Assembly (NCBI RefSeq): GCF_020859565.1
Contig: NZ_JAJHUO010000042.1
Location: forward strand, 28,323 to 92,322
DNA length: 64,000 nt
From: Saccharothrix luteola
GTDB lineage: Bacteria; Actinomycetota; Actinomycetes; Mycobacteriales; Pseudonocardiaceae
Reading direction: 5' to 3'
How positions within the stretch are numbered: the stretch's first letter is position 1; every line of letters starts with the position of its first letter. The translations under genes were made by a program, and so were the position numbers. The notes under the pieces were generated by a model, which made no database searches, was not told the origin of the DNA, and saw only the letters and a list, made by a program, of their open reading frames with translations. This document shows positions 43,549-53,837 of the stretch, one piece after another.

Positions 43549-44199
43549 TCAGACCAGCCTGCGGTCCGAGGCCCAGCGCGACAGCTCGTAGCGGTTCGAC
43601 AGCTGCGTCTTGCGCAGGACGCTCGACACGTGGGTCTCGACCGTCTTCACCGAGATGAACAGCTCGGACGCGATCTCCTTGTACGCGTAACCACGCGCCA
43701 GCAGCCGCAGCACGTCCCGTTCGCGCGGGGTCAGCAAGTCCAGCTCGGGGTCGCTGATCGGCGCCGCGCCGGGGCGGTCGGCGAACGCGTCCAGCACGAA
43801 CCCGGCCAGCCGCGGGCTGAACACCGCGTCGCCCTCCGACACCCGCACGACCGCGCGCACCAGCTCCTGGCTGGAGATGGTCTTCGTCACGTACCCGCGC
43901 GCACCGGCGCGGATGACCGCGATGACGTCCTCGGCCGCGTCGGACACCGACAGCGCCAGGAACACCACCTCCGGCAACGCCGTGCGGACCTGTCGCAGCA
44001 CCTCGGCGCCGCCGCCGTCGGGCATGTGCACGTCGAGCAGCACCACGTCCGGGCGGTGGTGCCCGATGCCGGCGACCGCCTCGCCGACCGAACCGGCCTC
44101 GCCGACCACCTCGACCTCGTCGGTGATCGAGTCCAGCTCGGCACGCACCCCGGCGCGGAACAACGCGTGGTCGTCCACCAGGAACACCCGAACGGTCAT
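43549..44199 (-). CDS. NarL/LuxR-type response regulator
   Basis: 216 residues. Receiver domain with FLVDDHALFRAG, phospho-acceptor Asp56 (VVLLDVHMPDG), conserved Ser/Thr (LALSVSD) and Lys106 (YVTKTIS). The C-terminal LuxR helix-turn-helix is LTPRERDVLRLLARGYAYKE, then IASELFISVKTVETHVSSVL. Its start overlaps the histidine kinase stop by 4 nt, so they form one two-component system. It may control the divergent PspC membrane genes. Confidence 0.95.
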   Translation of the reverse strand: MTVRVFLVDDHALFRAGVRAELDSITDEVEVVGEAGSVGEAVAGIGHHRPDVVLLDVHMPDGGGAEVLRQVRTALPEVVFLALSVSDAAEDVIAVIRAGARGYVTKTISSQELVRAVVRVSEGDAVFSPRLAGFVLDAFADRPGAAPISDPELDLLTPRERDVLRLLARGYAYKEIASELFISVKTVETHVSSVLRKTQLSNRYELSRWASDRRLV

Positions 44200-45434
44200 G
44201 TCCTGGCCCCCGTCTCTCGCTTGTCTGCGGTCTTCCTCGGCATCATCAGCTGCACCTCCGTGCCCTCACCCAGCCGGGTGCGGATCCGGACTTCGCCGCC
44301 GTGCCGGTCCATCCTCCCCCCAATCGAGTCCGCGAGGCCATGCCGGTCCTCCGGCACGGTCTTCGGGTCGAAGCCCTTGCCCCGGTCGCGGACGAACACC
44401 GCCACCCGTTCGGGCTCGACTTCGCCGTACACGCTGATCTCGCCGACGCCCGCGTGCTTGGCCGCGTTGACCATCGCCTCGCGGGCCGCCTGGACGAGGG
44501 CGTACAGGTTCGGGTCGAGCTCGCAGTCGCCGACCACGACCTGCTGCACGGCCAGCGCGAAGCTGTCCTCGACCTCGCCGGCCGCCTTGGCGATCGCGGC
44601 GGACATGGTGGTCGGCTGGCTGTTCTCCTCCACGACCCGCCCGTACAGCCACTCACGCAGCTGCCGTTCCTGGCCGCGCGCCAGGCGCTTGACCTCGCGC
44701 GGCTGCTCGGCCTGCTTCTGGATCAGGGCGAGGGTCTGGAGCACGGAGTCGTGCAGGTGGGCGGCGATCTCGGCGCGTTCCTCGGTGCGGATGCGGACCC
44801 GCCGCTCCTCGCCGAGGTCGTTGATCAGCTTGATCCACAGCGGCACGGTGAGCACCGCCACGCCGCCGAGGGTGGCGACCACGGCGAGCAGCGCGAAGCG
44901 GAGCTGGTCGATGCCGTAGCTGTTGACGAGCAGCACGCCGATGCCGATGGCGACGAGCGCCACACCGGCGAGGACGCGCACGATCGTGCTGCGGCCCGTG
45001 CCGCCGAAGATCCCGGACTTCGCGCCGTCCCGCCAACGGCGGCGCTGCGCCTCGTCCGCCTCGCGCCAGACCACCGCCGCACCGACCAGGGCCACCGCGA
45101 GCGGCCCGGCGATCCAGCCGCTGACCGGGCCGGAGAACAGGCCGGCGAGCACGGCCGCGGCGATGCCGAGGGCGACCAGGCCGAGCGCCTGCTGGCGTTC
45201 CCTCGGGTTCGACGGCCCTTCCGGCTCGCCGGCCGCGCGTTGGGGCACGAACAGCCACAGCAGGCCGTACGCGATCACGCCGACGCCGTTGAGCGCGGTC
45301 AGCGCGGCGAACGCCGCCCGCACCCAGAACACCTCGATGCCGAGGTGGTCGGCGACACCGCCGGCCACACCCGCGACCACCCGGCCGGTCCGCCTTCGGC
45401 GCACGGGCTCGACGGCCTTCGTCTCCACACTCAC
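44196..45434 (-). CDS. PspC-domain sensor histidine kinase
   Basis: 412 residues. The N-terminal PspC domain is 12-68 (GRVVAGVAGGVADHLGIEVF, then a hydrophobic helix). Several more transmembrane helices lie at 82-200, with no extracellular sensor loop of size. The HisKA_3 dimerisation domain has AAHLHDSVLQTLALIQ with His228 as likely phosphosite. HATPase has REAMVNAAKHAG and RDRGKGFDP. It resembles PspC-type intramembrane stress sensors of actinobacteria (MacS-like). Divergent from a second PspC protein. Confidence 0.93.
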   Translation of the reverse strand: MSVETKAVEPVRRRRTGRVVAGVAGGVADHLGIEVFWVRAAFAALTALNGVGVIAYGLLWLFVPQRAAGEPEGPSNPRERQQALGLVALGIAAAVLAGLFSGPVSGWIAGPLAVALVGAAVVWREADEAQRRRWRDGAKSGIFGGTGRSTIVRVLAGVALVAIGIGVLLVNSYGIDQLRFALLAVVATLGGVAVLTVPLWIKLINDLGEERRVRIRTEERAEIAAHLHDSVLQTLALIQKQAEQPREVKRLARGQERQLREWLYGRVVEENSQPTTMSAAIAKAAGEVEDSFALAVQQVVVGDCELDPNLYALVQAAREAMVNAAKHAGVGEISVYGEVEPERVAVFVRDRGKGFDPKTVPEDRHGLADSIGGRMDRHGGEVRIRTRLGEGTEVQLMMPRKTADKRETGART

Positions 45435-45544
45435 CCGTTGATGGTCACACGCTGGTCCGGGCCGGTCATCAGGGTTCCACCCGATGCGCGGTTCAGGGTG
45501 GGCCCCCGATGTGCGGACGGCTCGCGTTGAGCAAGCTTGTCGTC

Positions 45545-46813
45545 GTGAGCGGGAGCATCAGCGCAGCCAGCGTCGAAGAGACGCTGAAGGACTTCTGGGC
45601 CACGCGGCCCAGGCGGCCTCACGACGGTCGCAAGATCGCCGGTGTCGCCGCCGGTATCGCCCAGCGGTACCAGATCGACCCGGTGATCGTCCGGGTGGCG
45701 TTCGTGGCCATGGCGTTGTGCAACGGCGCCGGAGTGCTCATCTACCTGCTCGGCTGGTTGTGGCTGGCGCAGGCCGACGACGAGGTGTCGGCGGCGGAGG
45801 CGCTGATCGGGCGCGGGCGCAGCTCGACCCCGACGGCGTTGACGGTGCTGCTGGCGATCGCGGTGATCCCGGCGACCGGGTTCTTCGTGGACGGCGGGTT
45901 CACCATGGTCGGCGGCGTGCTGCTGTCCGCGGGTGCGATCTACCTGCTGCACCGCGGTCGGGGGCAGCTCAACCGGCCGGAGCCGACCGCGGCTTTCGGC
46001 GGCGGGGGTGGTGGTGCCGGGGTCGGACTTGGAGTCGGTGACGGTGAGGGTGTGGGGGGCAAGGTGTCGACGGACGAGCAGACGACCGATCGCGTGACGC
46101 CACCGGCTTGGGACCCGCTCGGCGCGGCGCCGTTCGCGTGGGACCTGCCGGAGCCGGCCGGTGCGCCGGAGCCGGTTGGCGCGACGCCCGCGCCGGTGGC
46201 GGTGCGCCGCCGCAGGTCGCGGGTGGGGTTGGCGACGTTCGGGGCGTCGCTGGTGGTGCTGGCGGGGTCGCTGGTGGCCTCGTCGTACGCCGACTGGTTC
46301 CACGCCCAGCACGTCATCGGCCTGCTGGTCGCGGTGATGGGCGCGGGGATGGTGCTCGGCGCGTTGCGCGGTGGCGGTGGGCGCGGGCTGATCTGGCTCG
46401 TCGTGCCGCTGTCGGTGGTGGGCGTGCTGTTGACGTCGGTGGACTTCGAGCTGGACGGGAAGTCGATGGGCAGCAGCTTTGCCCGCCCGATGACGCTGGA
46501 AGAGGTGCAGGACCGGTACACGGCCGGCCTCGGCGAGGTGCAGCTGGACCTGTCCTCGCTGCCGAACAGCGGGTCCGTGACCACCGCCGTCGAGGTGGAG
46601 GTGGGCAACGCGCAGGTCTGGGTGCCCCACAACGCGGACGTGACGGTGAACTGCCGGACCGACCTCGGCTCGGTGCAGTGCCTCGACCGCGCGTCGGACG
46701 GTAAGAGTCGACACGAGGAGGTCACCGACTACGGCCTTGACGGGCCCGGTGGGTTGAAGATCGTGCTCGACGTGCGCAGCGATCTCGGAACGGTGGAGGT
46801 GCGTCGTGCCTGA
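45545..46813 (+). CDS. PspC-domain membrane protein with LiaF-like C-terminal domain
   Basis: 422 residues from GTG 45545; an ATG at 45509 would add 12 residues but homologues begin near SVEETLKDFW. PspC domain about 10-75 (GRKIAGVAAGIAQRYQIDPV). Gly/Pro-rich loop, three to four further helices, then a soluble C-terminal domain with LEEVQDRYTAGLGEVQLDLS and VEVGNAQVWVPHNADVTVN, typical of the beta-helical LiaF/DUF2154 domain. Such proteins modulate the activity of neighbouring envelope-stress kinases. Its last 8 nt overlap the next small gene. Confidence 0.82.
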   Translation: MSGSISAASVEETLKDFWATRPRRPHDGRKIAGVAAGIAQRYQIDPVIVRVAFVAMALCNGAGVLIYLLGWLWLAQADDEVSAAEALIGRGRSSTPTALTVLLAIAVIPATGFFVDGGFTMVGGVLLSAGAIYLLHRGRGQLNRPEPTAAFGGGGGGAGVGLGVGDGEGVGGKVSTDEQTTDRVTPPAWDPLGAAPFAWDLPEPAGAPEPVGATPAPVAVRRRRSRVGLATFGASLVVLAGSLVASSYADWFHAQHVIGLLVAVMGAGMVLGALRGGGGRGLIWLVVPLSVVGVLLTSVDFELDGKSMGSSFARPMTLEEVQDRYTAGLGEVQLDLSSLPNSGSVTTAVEVEVGNAQVWVPHNADVTVNCRTDLGSVQCLDRASDGKSRHEEVTDYGLDGPGGLKIVLDVRSDLGTVEVRRA

Positions 46814-47009
46814 GCAGGATTCGATCGAGAAGCGCGGGGTCGACGTGGTGGGTTTGGTGTTCGGGGTCGCGGCCCTGGTCGCCGCCGCCTACATGCTCTC
46901 CGACGGCGCGTCGTGGCCCGCGTTCCTCGACCTGAGGTGGGCGTTGGCCGGAGGGGCGATGGTGATCGGGTTGGGGTTGCTGGCGGGGTCCGCTCGACGT
47001 CGCCGGTAG
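46806..47009 (+). CDS. Small two-helix membrane protein
   Basis: 67 residues overlapping the PspC gene by 8 nt. Two transmembrane helices (DVVGLVFGVAALVAAAYML; WALAGGAMVIGLGLLAGS) and a basic end (ARRRR). Proteins of this size and shape often follow PspC genes in actinobacteria. Probable partner of the PspC protein; function unknown. Confidence 0.75.
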   Translation: MPEQDSIEKRGVDVVGLVFGVAALVAAAYMLSDGASWPAFLDLRWALAGGAMVIGLGLLAGSARRRR

Positions 47010-47038
47010 AGGGGTTCGGGGTAGGGGGATCGGAAAGG

Positions 47039-47080
47039 GAGAAGGCCCGTCCTGGGGAGGACGGGCCTTCTCTGGTTTTT
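47039..47080. terminator. Bidirectional terminator between the small membrane gene and guaA
   Basis: A 14-bp perfect stem (GAGAAGGCCCGTCC, 47039-47052; complement 47059-47072) with a 6-nt loop and a T run at 47076-47080 on the plus strand. On the other strand it begins 12 nt past the guaA stop. Confidence 0.9.
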
Positions 47081-47091
47081 GTGCCGCTCTA

Positions 47092-48651
<1,560 letters not shown>

Positions 48652-48693
48652 TGGGGGAAAACCTCTCGTCTGGCGGATCCGCGCAGGTGAAGG

Positions 48694-49455
48694 ATGTCAT
48701 GCGTGGAAGAGGAAGTGCTCACCGGAGGCGGGCTCAACGAGGTCGTGCGGATCGGGTCGACGGTGCGGAGGCCGACCGGTCCGTGGACCCCCGCCGTGCA
48801 TCGGTTGCTGGAACACCTTGCGCCGCTTGGCATTGCGCCGGTGGTGCACGGGGTGGACGAGCGCGGGAGGGAGGTGTTGTCGTACTTGGAGGGTGAGGTC
48901 GGCCACCCGCCGTTGGGTGAGTCGTTGCGGTCGGACGAGGTGCTGGTGGCGGTGGCGCGGATGGTGCGGCGGTTGCACGACCGGTCGGCGGGGTTGGTGG
49001 AGGCGAGGTCGGGCGGCGGGTCGGATGGGTGGCAGTTTCCTGCGGTTTCGCCGGTGGAGGTCATCTGTCACAACGATCTCGCGCCGTACAACATGGTGTT
49101 CCGGGATGGGATCCCGGTTGGGGTGTTCGATTTCGACGGGGCTCGGCCGGGGCCCCGGTGGTGGGATGTCGCGTACACGGCGTATTGCCTGGTGCCGTTT
49201 TCGCCGGAGTTCGGGACGGTTGAGGAGCAGTGGCGGCGGGCGGGGTTGTTCTGCGAGGCGTACGGGTTGCCGGAGGCGGTGGCGGTCGAGGGGATGGGGT
49301 TGAAGGTGTTGGCGAGGTTGGAGGACATGGTCGCGATGATTCGGGAGAGGCCCGAGTTCTGGCGGCAGAGGGAAGAGGGGCACGAGGAGTACTACCTCGG
49401 GCACGTCGAGTACGTGCGGGAGAATTTCTGCTCGGCTGAGTCCGGCTCGATTTGA
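48694..49455 (+). CDS. Aminoglycoside/choline-kinase-like phosphotransferase
   Basis: 253 residues from ATG 48694, divergent from guaA. Small APH-fold kinase: GGGLNEVVRIGSTVRRP at the nucleotide site, VICHNDLAPYNMVF as Brenner motif (H-x-D-x4-N), and VFDFDGARPGPRWWDVAY with the metal-binding Asp. Family members phosphorylate aminoglycosides, homoserine, choline or macrolides. The short chain and lack of resistance-gene context argue against a dedicated resistance enzyme. Third-position G/T use is a little higher than in its neighbours. Confidence 0.82.
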   Translation: MSCVEEEVLTGGGLNEVVRIGSTVRRPTGPWTPAVHRLLEHLAPLGIAPVVHGVDERGREVLSYLEGEVGHPPLGESLRSDEVLVAVARMVRRLHDRSAGLVEARSGGGSDGWQFPAVSPVEVICHNDLAPYNMVFRDGIPVGVFDFDGARPGPRWWDVAYTAYCLVPFSPEFGTVEEQWRRAGLFCEAYGLPEAVAVEGMGLKVLARLEDMVAMIRERPEFWRQREEGHEEYYLGHVEYVRENFCSAESGSI

Positions 49456-49631
49456 CAGGTCTGCGGTCTGCGTGCGCCGGTCGCCGTCCTCCCGAGGTTC
49501 CGGCCCCCGGCGACACCGCTGGGGTCCAGGGGGTCCCGCGGGATGTACCCGGCGTGGTCGGGGGGTGGCGTACGGGGGGAGTTCGAAGATCAATAGGTCG
49601 AAGTGCGCGGGTCGGGCATACGGTGTTCGGC

Positions 49632-51077
49632 ATGGACGCGTTTACGCCGCAGCCACGGCCTTGTTGGATTGCCGGACACGCCGAGCAGGGCGTTTCCGCC
49701 CTCACTGTCCATCACCCGTTCGATGGAACAGAGGTGGCCTCGGTCGCGGTGCCGGGGGTGGAGCAGGTGGAGCGGGCCGTTGCCGCTGCGGCGGCGGTGG
49801 CGAAGGAGTTCAGGCGGACGCCGGCGCACGTGCGGGCGGGCGCGCTGTTGCAGGTGTCCAGGGCGTTGGAGGAGCGGGCCGAGGAGATCGCGGAGACGAT
49901 CACGGCGGAGAACGGCAAGCCGTTGAAGTGGGCCGACATCGAGGTGAAGCGGGCGGTCAACACGTTTCGGTTCGCGGCGGAGGAGGCGCGGCGGTTCACC
50001 GGTGACTTGCAGCGGTTGGACACGGATGCCACCGGCGAGGGGCGGTTGGCGGTTGTTCGGCGGGTGCCGCGTGGGCCCGTGTTGGCGGTGGCGCCGTTCA
50101 ACTTCCCGTTGAACCTCGTGGCGCACAAGGTGGCGCCGGCGTTGGCGGTGGGGGCGCCGGTGATCGTGAAGCCCGCGTCGGCGACGCCGTTGTCGGCGTT
50201 GTTGTTGGGCGAGTTGTTGGCGGAGACGGATTTGCCCGAGGGTGCGTTCTCCGTGCTGCCGGTGCGCGGGTCGGACATGAAGGCGTTGGTGACGGATGAG
50301 CGGTTGCCCGTCATTTCCTTCACCGGGTCGACGGAGGTCGGGTGGTCGCTGACGGATTCGGCGCCGCGCAAGCACGTGGTGATGGAGTTGGGGTCGAACT
50401 CGGCGGCGATCGTGTGCGCGGATTGGGATGACCTGGACTTCGCGGCCGGGAGGATTGCGACGTTCGGGAATTACCAGGCCGGGCAGTCGTGCATCGCGGT
50501 GCAGCGGGTGTTGGTGCACCGGGACGTGGCCGACGAGTTCGTGCCGAAGTTGGTGGAGGCGGTTCGGGCTCTGAAGACCGGGGACCCGCACGACCCCGAC
50601 GTGGAGGTCGGGCCGTTGATCGACGAGGACAACGCCCGGCGGGTCGAGGAGTGGGTCTCCGAGGCCGTGGCCGGTGGCGCGGTGCTGCACGTCGGTGGTG
50701 GGAGGTCCGGCACGTCGGTCGAGCCGACGGTGGTGCAGGACGTGCCCGTGGACGCGAAGCTGTGGCACCAGGAGGTGTTCGGGCCCGTGCTGGCCGTCGC
50801 CGTGGTGGATTCGGTGGACGAGGCGTTCGAGCAGGCCAACGCGACGGAGTACGGGCTCCAAGCGGGTGTCTTCACCAAGGACGTGACGGTGGCGTTCGCG
50901 GCGGCGGCGGAGTTGGAGGTCGGCGGGGTGATCATCGGCGACGTGCCGTCCTACCGGGCCGACCAGATGCCGTACGGCGGGGTGAAGGGGTCGGGGACCG
51001 GGCGGGAAGGCGTCCGGTCGGCGATGGTGGACTTCACCGAGGAACGCACGATGGTGCTCACCGGCATCACTCTTTGA
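49632..51077 (+). CDS. NAD(P)-dependent aldehyde dehydrogenase (SSADH-like)
   Basis: 481 residues from ATG 49632. VAPFNFPLNLVAHKVAPAL, FTGSTEVGWSL, VMELGSNSAAIV with the general-base Glu, and GNYQAGQSCIAVQRVLVH with the catalytic Cys. It oxidises an aldehyde to the acid. Substrate not fixed by sequence; the pattern resembles succinate-semialdehyde or lactaldehyde dehydrogenases. Its last 11 nt overlap the convergent TetR gene. The upstream 176 nt (49456-49631) show nothing I can name. Confidence 0.9.
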   Translation: MDAFTPQPRPCWIAGHAEQGVSALTVHHPFDGTEVASVAVPGVEQVERAVAAAAAVAKEFRRTPAHVRAGALLQVSRALEERAEEIAETITAENGKPLKWADIEVKRAVNTFRFAAEEARRFTGDLQRLDTDATGEGRLAVVRRVPRGPVLAVAPFNFPLNLVAHKVAPALAVGAPVIVKPASATPLSALLLGELLAETDLPEGAFSVLPVRGSDMKALVTDERLPVISFTGSTEVGWSLTDSAPRKHVVMELGSNSAAIVCADWDDLDFAAGRIATFGNYQAGQSCIAVQRVLVHRDVADEFVPKLVEAVRALKTGDPHDPDVEVGPLIDEDNARRVEEWVSEAVAGGAVLHVGGGRSGTSVEPTVVQDVPVDAKLWHQEVFGPVLAVAVVDSVDEAFEQANATEYGLQAGVFTKDVTVAFAAAAELEVGGVIIGDVPSYRADQMPYGGVKGSGTGREGVRSAMVDFTEERTMVLTGITL

Positions 51078-51642
51078 GCGCGCCCTTGGCGAGCATCAGC
51101 AGGCCGTTGACCAGGTCGTCCGTGCCGGAGCCGGTGGCGAGCGCGCGGAGCTTGAGGCCCATCACCATGCCGACGACGGCACTGGCGACCTGGTCGGCGT
51201 CCTTCACGCCGATGGACGCCAGGACCGTTTCGGCGAGCTTGTCGTAGGCGGCGAAGCACTCGGCGGCGGCGGCCCGGAGTTCCGGGTCGCGGCCGGCGTG
51301 CAGGTAGAGCTCGTAGGGCGCGATGCGCTCGCTGTCGGTGCCCGTGGCCTCGGCGACCTGGCCGACGATCTCGACCACCTGGTCGAGGTCGGCGCACTTG
51401 GTGTCGTTCCGGGTGGCCAGCTCGCCGAAGCGCCTGGTCTCCTCGGTGACGAAGTGCCGCAGGCTCTCCCGCAGCAGGTCCTGCTGGGTGGCGAAGTGGT
51501 AGGTGACGGAGCCGAGCGAGACGCCCGCCTCGTGCGCGATGCGCCGGTTGGTCACGCCGGCGACGCCGTCGTCACCGATGATCCGCAGCACGGCCGCGAT
51601 GATCCGCTGCCTCGTCTCGGCCGGTCTCGTCATGTCGTTCAT
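51067..51642 (-). CDS. TetR-family regulator of the SDR-P450 operon
   Basis: 191 residues from ATG 51642 (MNDMTRPAETRQRIIAAVL); the second Met is the alternative. Helix-turn-helix VTNRRIAHEAGVSLGSVTY followed by HFATQQDLL. C-terminal ligand domain of FadR/BM3R1-like size. Divergent from the SDR gene across 69 nt that hold a 30-bp perfect palindrome, so it almost certainly binds there and controls both directions. Ligand probably a lipid-like substrate of the P450; inference. Confidence 0.9.
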   Translation of the reverse strand: MNDMTRPAETRQRIIAAVLRIIGDDGVAGVTNRRIAHEAGVSLGSVTYHFATQQDLLRESLRHFVTEETRRFGELATRNDTKCADLDQVVEIVGQVAEATGTDSERIAPYELYLHAGRDPELRAAAAECFAAYDKLAETVLASIGVKDADQVASAVVGMVMGLKLRALATGSGTDDLVNGLLMLAKGALKE

Positions 51643-51672
51643 TGTCCGCCATGGGACGGATCGACGGATCCG

Positions 51673-51702
51673 CGATACTGTTCGTTCGAACGAACAGTAT
51701 CG
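51673..51702. promoter_or_regulatory. 30-bp perfect palindrome, TetR operator
   Basis: All 15 base pairs match around the centre TTCGAA (51685-51690). The inner part is GTTCGTTCGAACGAAC. It is 9 nt before the SDR ATG and abuts its ribosome site (GGGAGGG), and is 30 nt from the TetR start. Its length suits two TetR dimers. Confidence 0.85.
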
Positions 51703-51711
51703 GGAGGGCGC

Positions 51712-52503
51712 ATGCGGGTCTCGGGATCGACCGTGTTGTTGACCGGCGCGACGGGTGGGATCGGGCACTCGATCGCCCGCGCGCTGGCCGGTCGCGGTGC
51801 GAAAGTGGTGTTGACCGGGCGGAAGGTCGCCGACCTGGAGCGGCTCGCCGACGAGGTCGGCGGGCGCGCGGTGGCGGCCGACCTGGCCGAGCCGGGGGCG
51901 GTCGGGCGGTTGCTGGACGAGGCGGGGGCGGTGGACGTGCTCGTCGCCAACGCCGCGCTGCCGGCCAGTGGGGCGTTGGTGGACTTCACGGCCGAGCAGG
52001 TGAAGCGGGCGTTGGCGGTGAACCTGGAGGCTCCGATCGCGCTGGCGCACGGGTTGGTGCCGTCGATGGTGGCGGCGGGGCGTGGGCACGTGGTGCTCAT
52101 CGGGTCGTTGGCGGGCAAGGTGGCGTCGGCGCACGCGTCGCTGTACAACGCGACGAAGTTCGGGCTGCGCGGCTTCGCGCTGGGGCTGCGGGAGGACCTG
52201 CGCGGCAGCGGGGTCGGCGTGTCGGTCGTGCAGCCCGGGTTCGTGCGGGACGCCGGGATGTTCGCCGACACGGGCGCGAAGCCACCGGCGGGGATGCGGA
52301 CGGTGTCGCCCGAGCAGGTCGCGGCGGCGGTGGTGCGGGCGGTCGAGGAGGACCGGGCGGAGGTCAACGTGGCGCCGGTGGAGCTGCGGGCGGCGAGCCT
52401 GCTCGGCGGCGCGTTCCCGGCGTTCTCGGCCGGGTTGCAGCGGCGGATGTCGAACGACGAGGTGATGCGGCGGATGAGCACGGCGAACCGGGGGAAGCGA
52501 TGA
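51712..52503 (+). CDS. Short-chain dehydrogenase/reductase
   Basis: 263 residues from ATG 51712. TGATGGIG is the cofactor motif, and TGRKVADLERL at the second strand suggests NADP preference. VANAALPASG is present and the catalytic Ser-Tyr-Lys are in IGSLAGKVASA and YNATKFG. The C-terminal extension is Arg/Met-rich. Its stop overlaps the P450 start (ATGA). It probably acts on the alcohol or ketone produced by, or fed to, the P450. Confidence 0.9.
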   Translation: MRVSGSTVLLTGATGGIGHSIARALAGRGAKVVLTGRKVADLERLADEVGGRAVAADLAEPGAVGRLLDEAGAVDVLVANAALPASGALVDFTAEQVKRALAVNLEAPIALAHGLVPSMVAAGRGHVVLIGSLAGKVASAHASLYNATKFGLRGFALGLREDLRGSGVGVSVVQPGFVRDAGMFADTGAKPPAGMRTVSPEQVAAAVVRAVEEDRAEVNVAPVELRAASLLGGAFPAFSAGLQRRMSNDEVMRRMSTANRGKR

Positions 52504-53837
52504 CGGCCGCGGTGATCCCGCACCCCCGGTGGCGGGTGCCGTTCCTGGGTGACGTGCTCGGCACGAACCGGCGGACGCCGGTGCAGGACACCATGCGGAT
52601 GGGGCGGGAGCTCGGTCCCATCTTCACGCGGCGGTTCCTGGACCAGGAGATCGTGTTCGTGGGCGGGGCGGCGTTGGCGGCGGACCTGGCCGACGAGTCG
52701 CGCTTCGCCAAGCACCTGGCGCTGGGCGTGGAGGCGTTGCGGGATGTCGGTGGGGACGGGCTGTTCACCGCGTACAACGAGGAGCCGAACTGGAAGGCGG
52801 CGCACGAGGTGCTGCTGCCCGCGTTCACGCAGAGCGCCATGCGCGCCTACCACCCGACGATGGTGGACGTGACCGCGCAGCTGGTCGGGAAGTGGGACCG
52901 GGGCGGTGTCGTCGACGTCTCCGGCGACATGACGAAGTTGACGTTGGAGACGATCGGGCGGGTCGGGTTCGGGTACTCGTTCGAGTCGTTCTCGCGGTCC
53001 GAGACCCACCCGTTCGTGCGGGCGATGATCGGGTCGTTGCGGTACGCGCAGCGCAAGAACTTCGTGCTGCCACTGCTGCGCCGGGTGTTCGGGCGGGAGG
53101 CGGAGGAGCGCTACCAGCGCGATCTCGCCTACCTGGCGCAGGTCGTGGACGAGGTGGTGCGGTCGCGGCGCGGGTCGGGCGGTTCCGACCTGCTCGGGCT
53201 GATGCTGTCGTCCGGCGAGCTGGACGAGGTGAACATCCGCAACCAGGTGATCACGTTCCTGATCGCCGGTCACGAGACGACGTCCGGCGCGCTGTCGTTC
53301 GCGCTGTACTACCTGTCGCGGCACCCCGAGGTGGTCGAGAAGGCCCGCGCCGAGATCGACGCGGTGTGGGGCTCGGCGGAGGTGCCCGAGTTCGAGCAGG
53401 TCACGAAGCTGCGGTACGTGCGGCGGGTGTTGGACGAGGCGTTGCGGCTGTGGCCGACGGCGCCGGGGTTCGCGCGGGAGGCCCGTGCGGACACCGTGCT
53501 CGGCGGGCGGTACCCGATGCGGGCGGGCCAGTGGGCGCTCGTGCTGCTGCCGCTGGTGCACCGTGATCCGTCGGTGTGGGCGTCGCCGGAGTCGTTCGAC
53601 CCGGACCGGTTCGCGCCGGCGGCGGTGAAGGCGCGGCCCGCGCACGCGTACAAGCCGTTCGGGACGGGGGAACGGGCGTGCATCGGGCGGCAGTTCGCGG
53701 TGCACGAGGCGACGTTGGCGCTGGCCACGGTGTTGCGCCGGTACGAGCTGGGCACCTCAGCCGACTACGAGCTGCGGGTGGCGGAGATGCTGACGTTGAA
53801 GCCGGACGGGTTCACCGTGACGCCTCGGCGGAGGTGA
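52500..53837 (+). CDS. Stand-alone cytochrome P450 resembling the CYP102 (P450 BM3) heme domain
   Basis: 445 residues. I-helix AGHETTSG, ExxR in LDEALRLWP, and heme loop KPFGTGERACIGRQFAVHEA with Cys394. Several stretches are very like P450 BM3 of Priestia megaterium: AYNEEPNWKAAHEVLLPAF, DTVLGGRYPM and ELRVAEMLTLKPDGF. BM3 is a fatty-acid hydroxylase fused to its reductase; here the protein stops after the heme domain, so separate redox partners are needed. Coupled to the SDR gene and under the TetR palindrome. Its last 26 nt overlap the convergent monooxygenase gene. Confidence 0.93.
   Translation: MTAAVIPHPRWRVPFLGDVLGTNRRTPVQDTMRMGRELGPIFTRRFLDQEIVFVGGAALAADLADESRFAKHLALGVEALRDVGGDGLFTAYNEEPNWKAAHEVLLPAFTQSAMRAYHPTMVDVTAQLVGKWDRGGVVDVSGDMTKLTLETIGRVGFGYSFESFSRSETHPFVRAMIGSLRYAQRKNFVLPLLRRVFGREAEERYQRDLAYLAQVVDEVVRSRRGSGGSDLLGLMLSSGELDEVNIRNQVITFLIAGHETTSGALSFALYYLSRHPEVVEKARAEIDAVWGSAEVPEFEQVTKLRYVRRVLDEALRLWPTAPGFAREARADTVLGGRYPMRAGQWALVLLPLVHRDPSVWASPESFDPDRFAPAAVKARPAHAYKPFGTGERACIGRQFAVHEATLALATVLRRYELGTSADYELRVAEMLTLKPDGFTVTPRRR

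Noticed and set aside
48694..49455. Antibiotic-resistance aminoglycoside kinase
   Set aside because: It has the APH fold, but no resistance subclass motif or mobile context; many such proteins have metabolic roles.
51673..51702. LexA box in the TetR palindrome
   Set aside because: It contains GTTCGAAC, but the half-sites are not arranged as TCGAAC-N4-GTTCGA, and the site lies at a divergent TetR gene.
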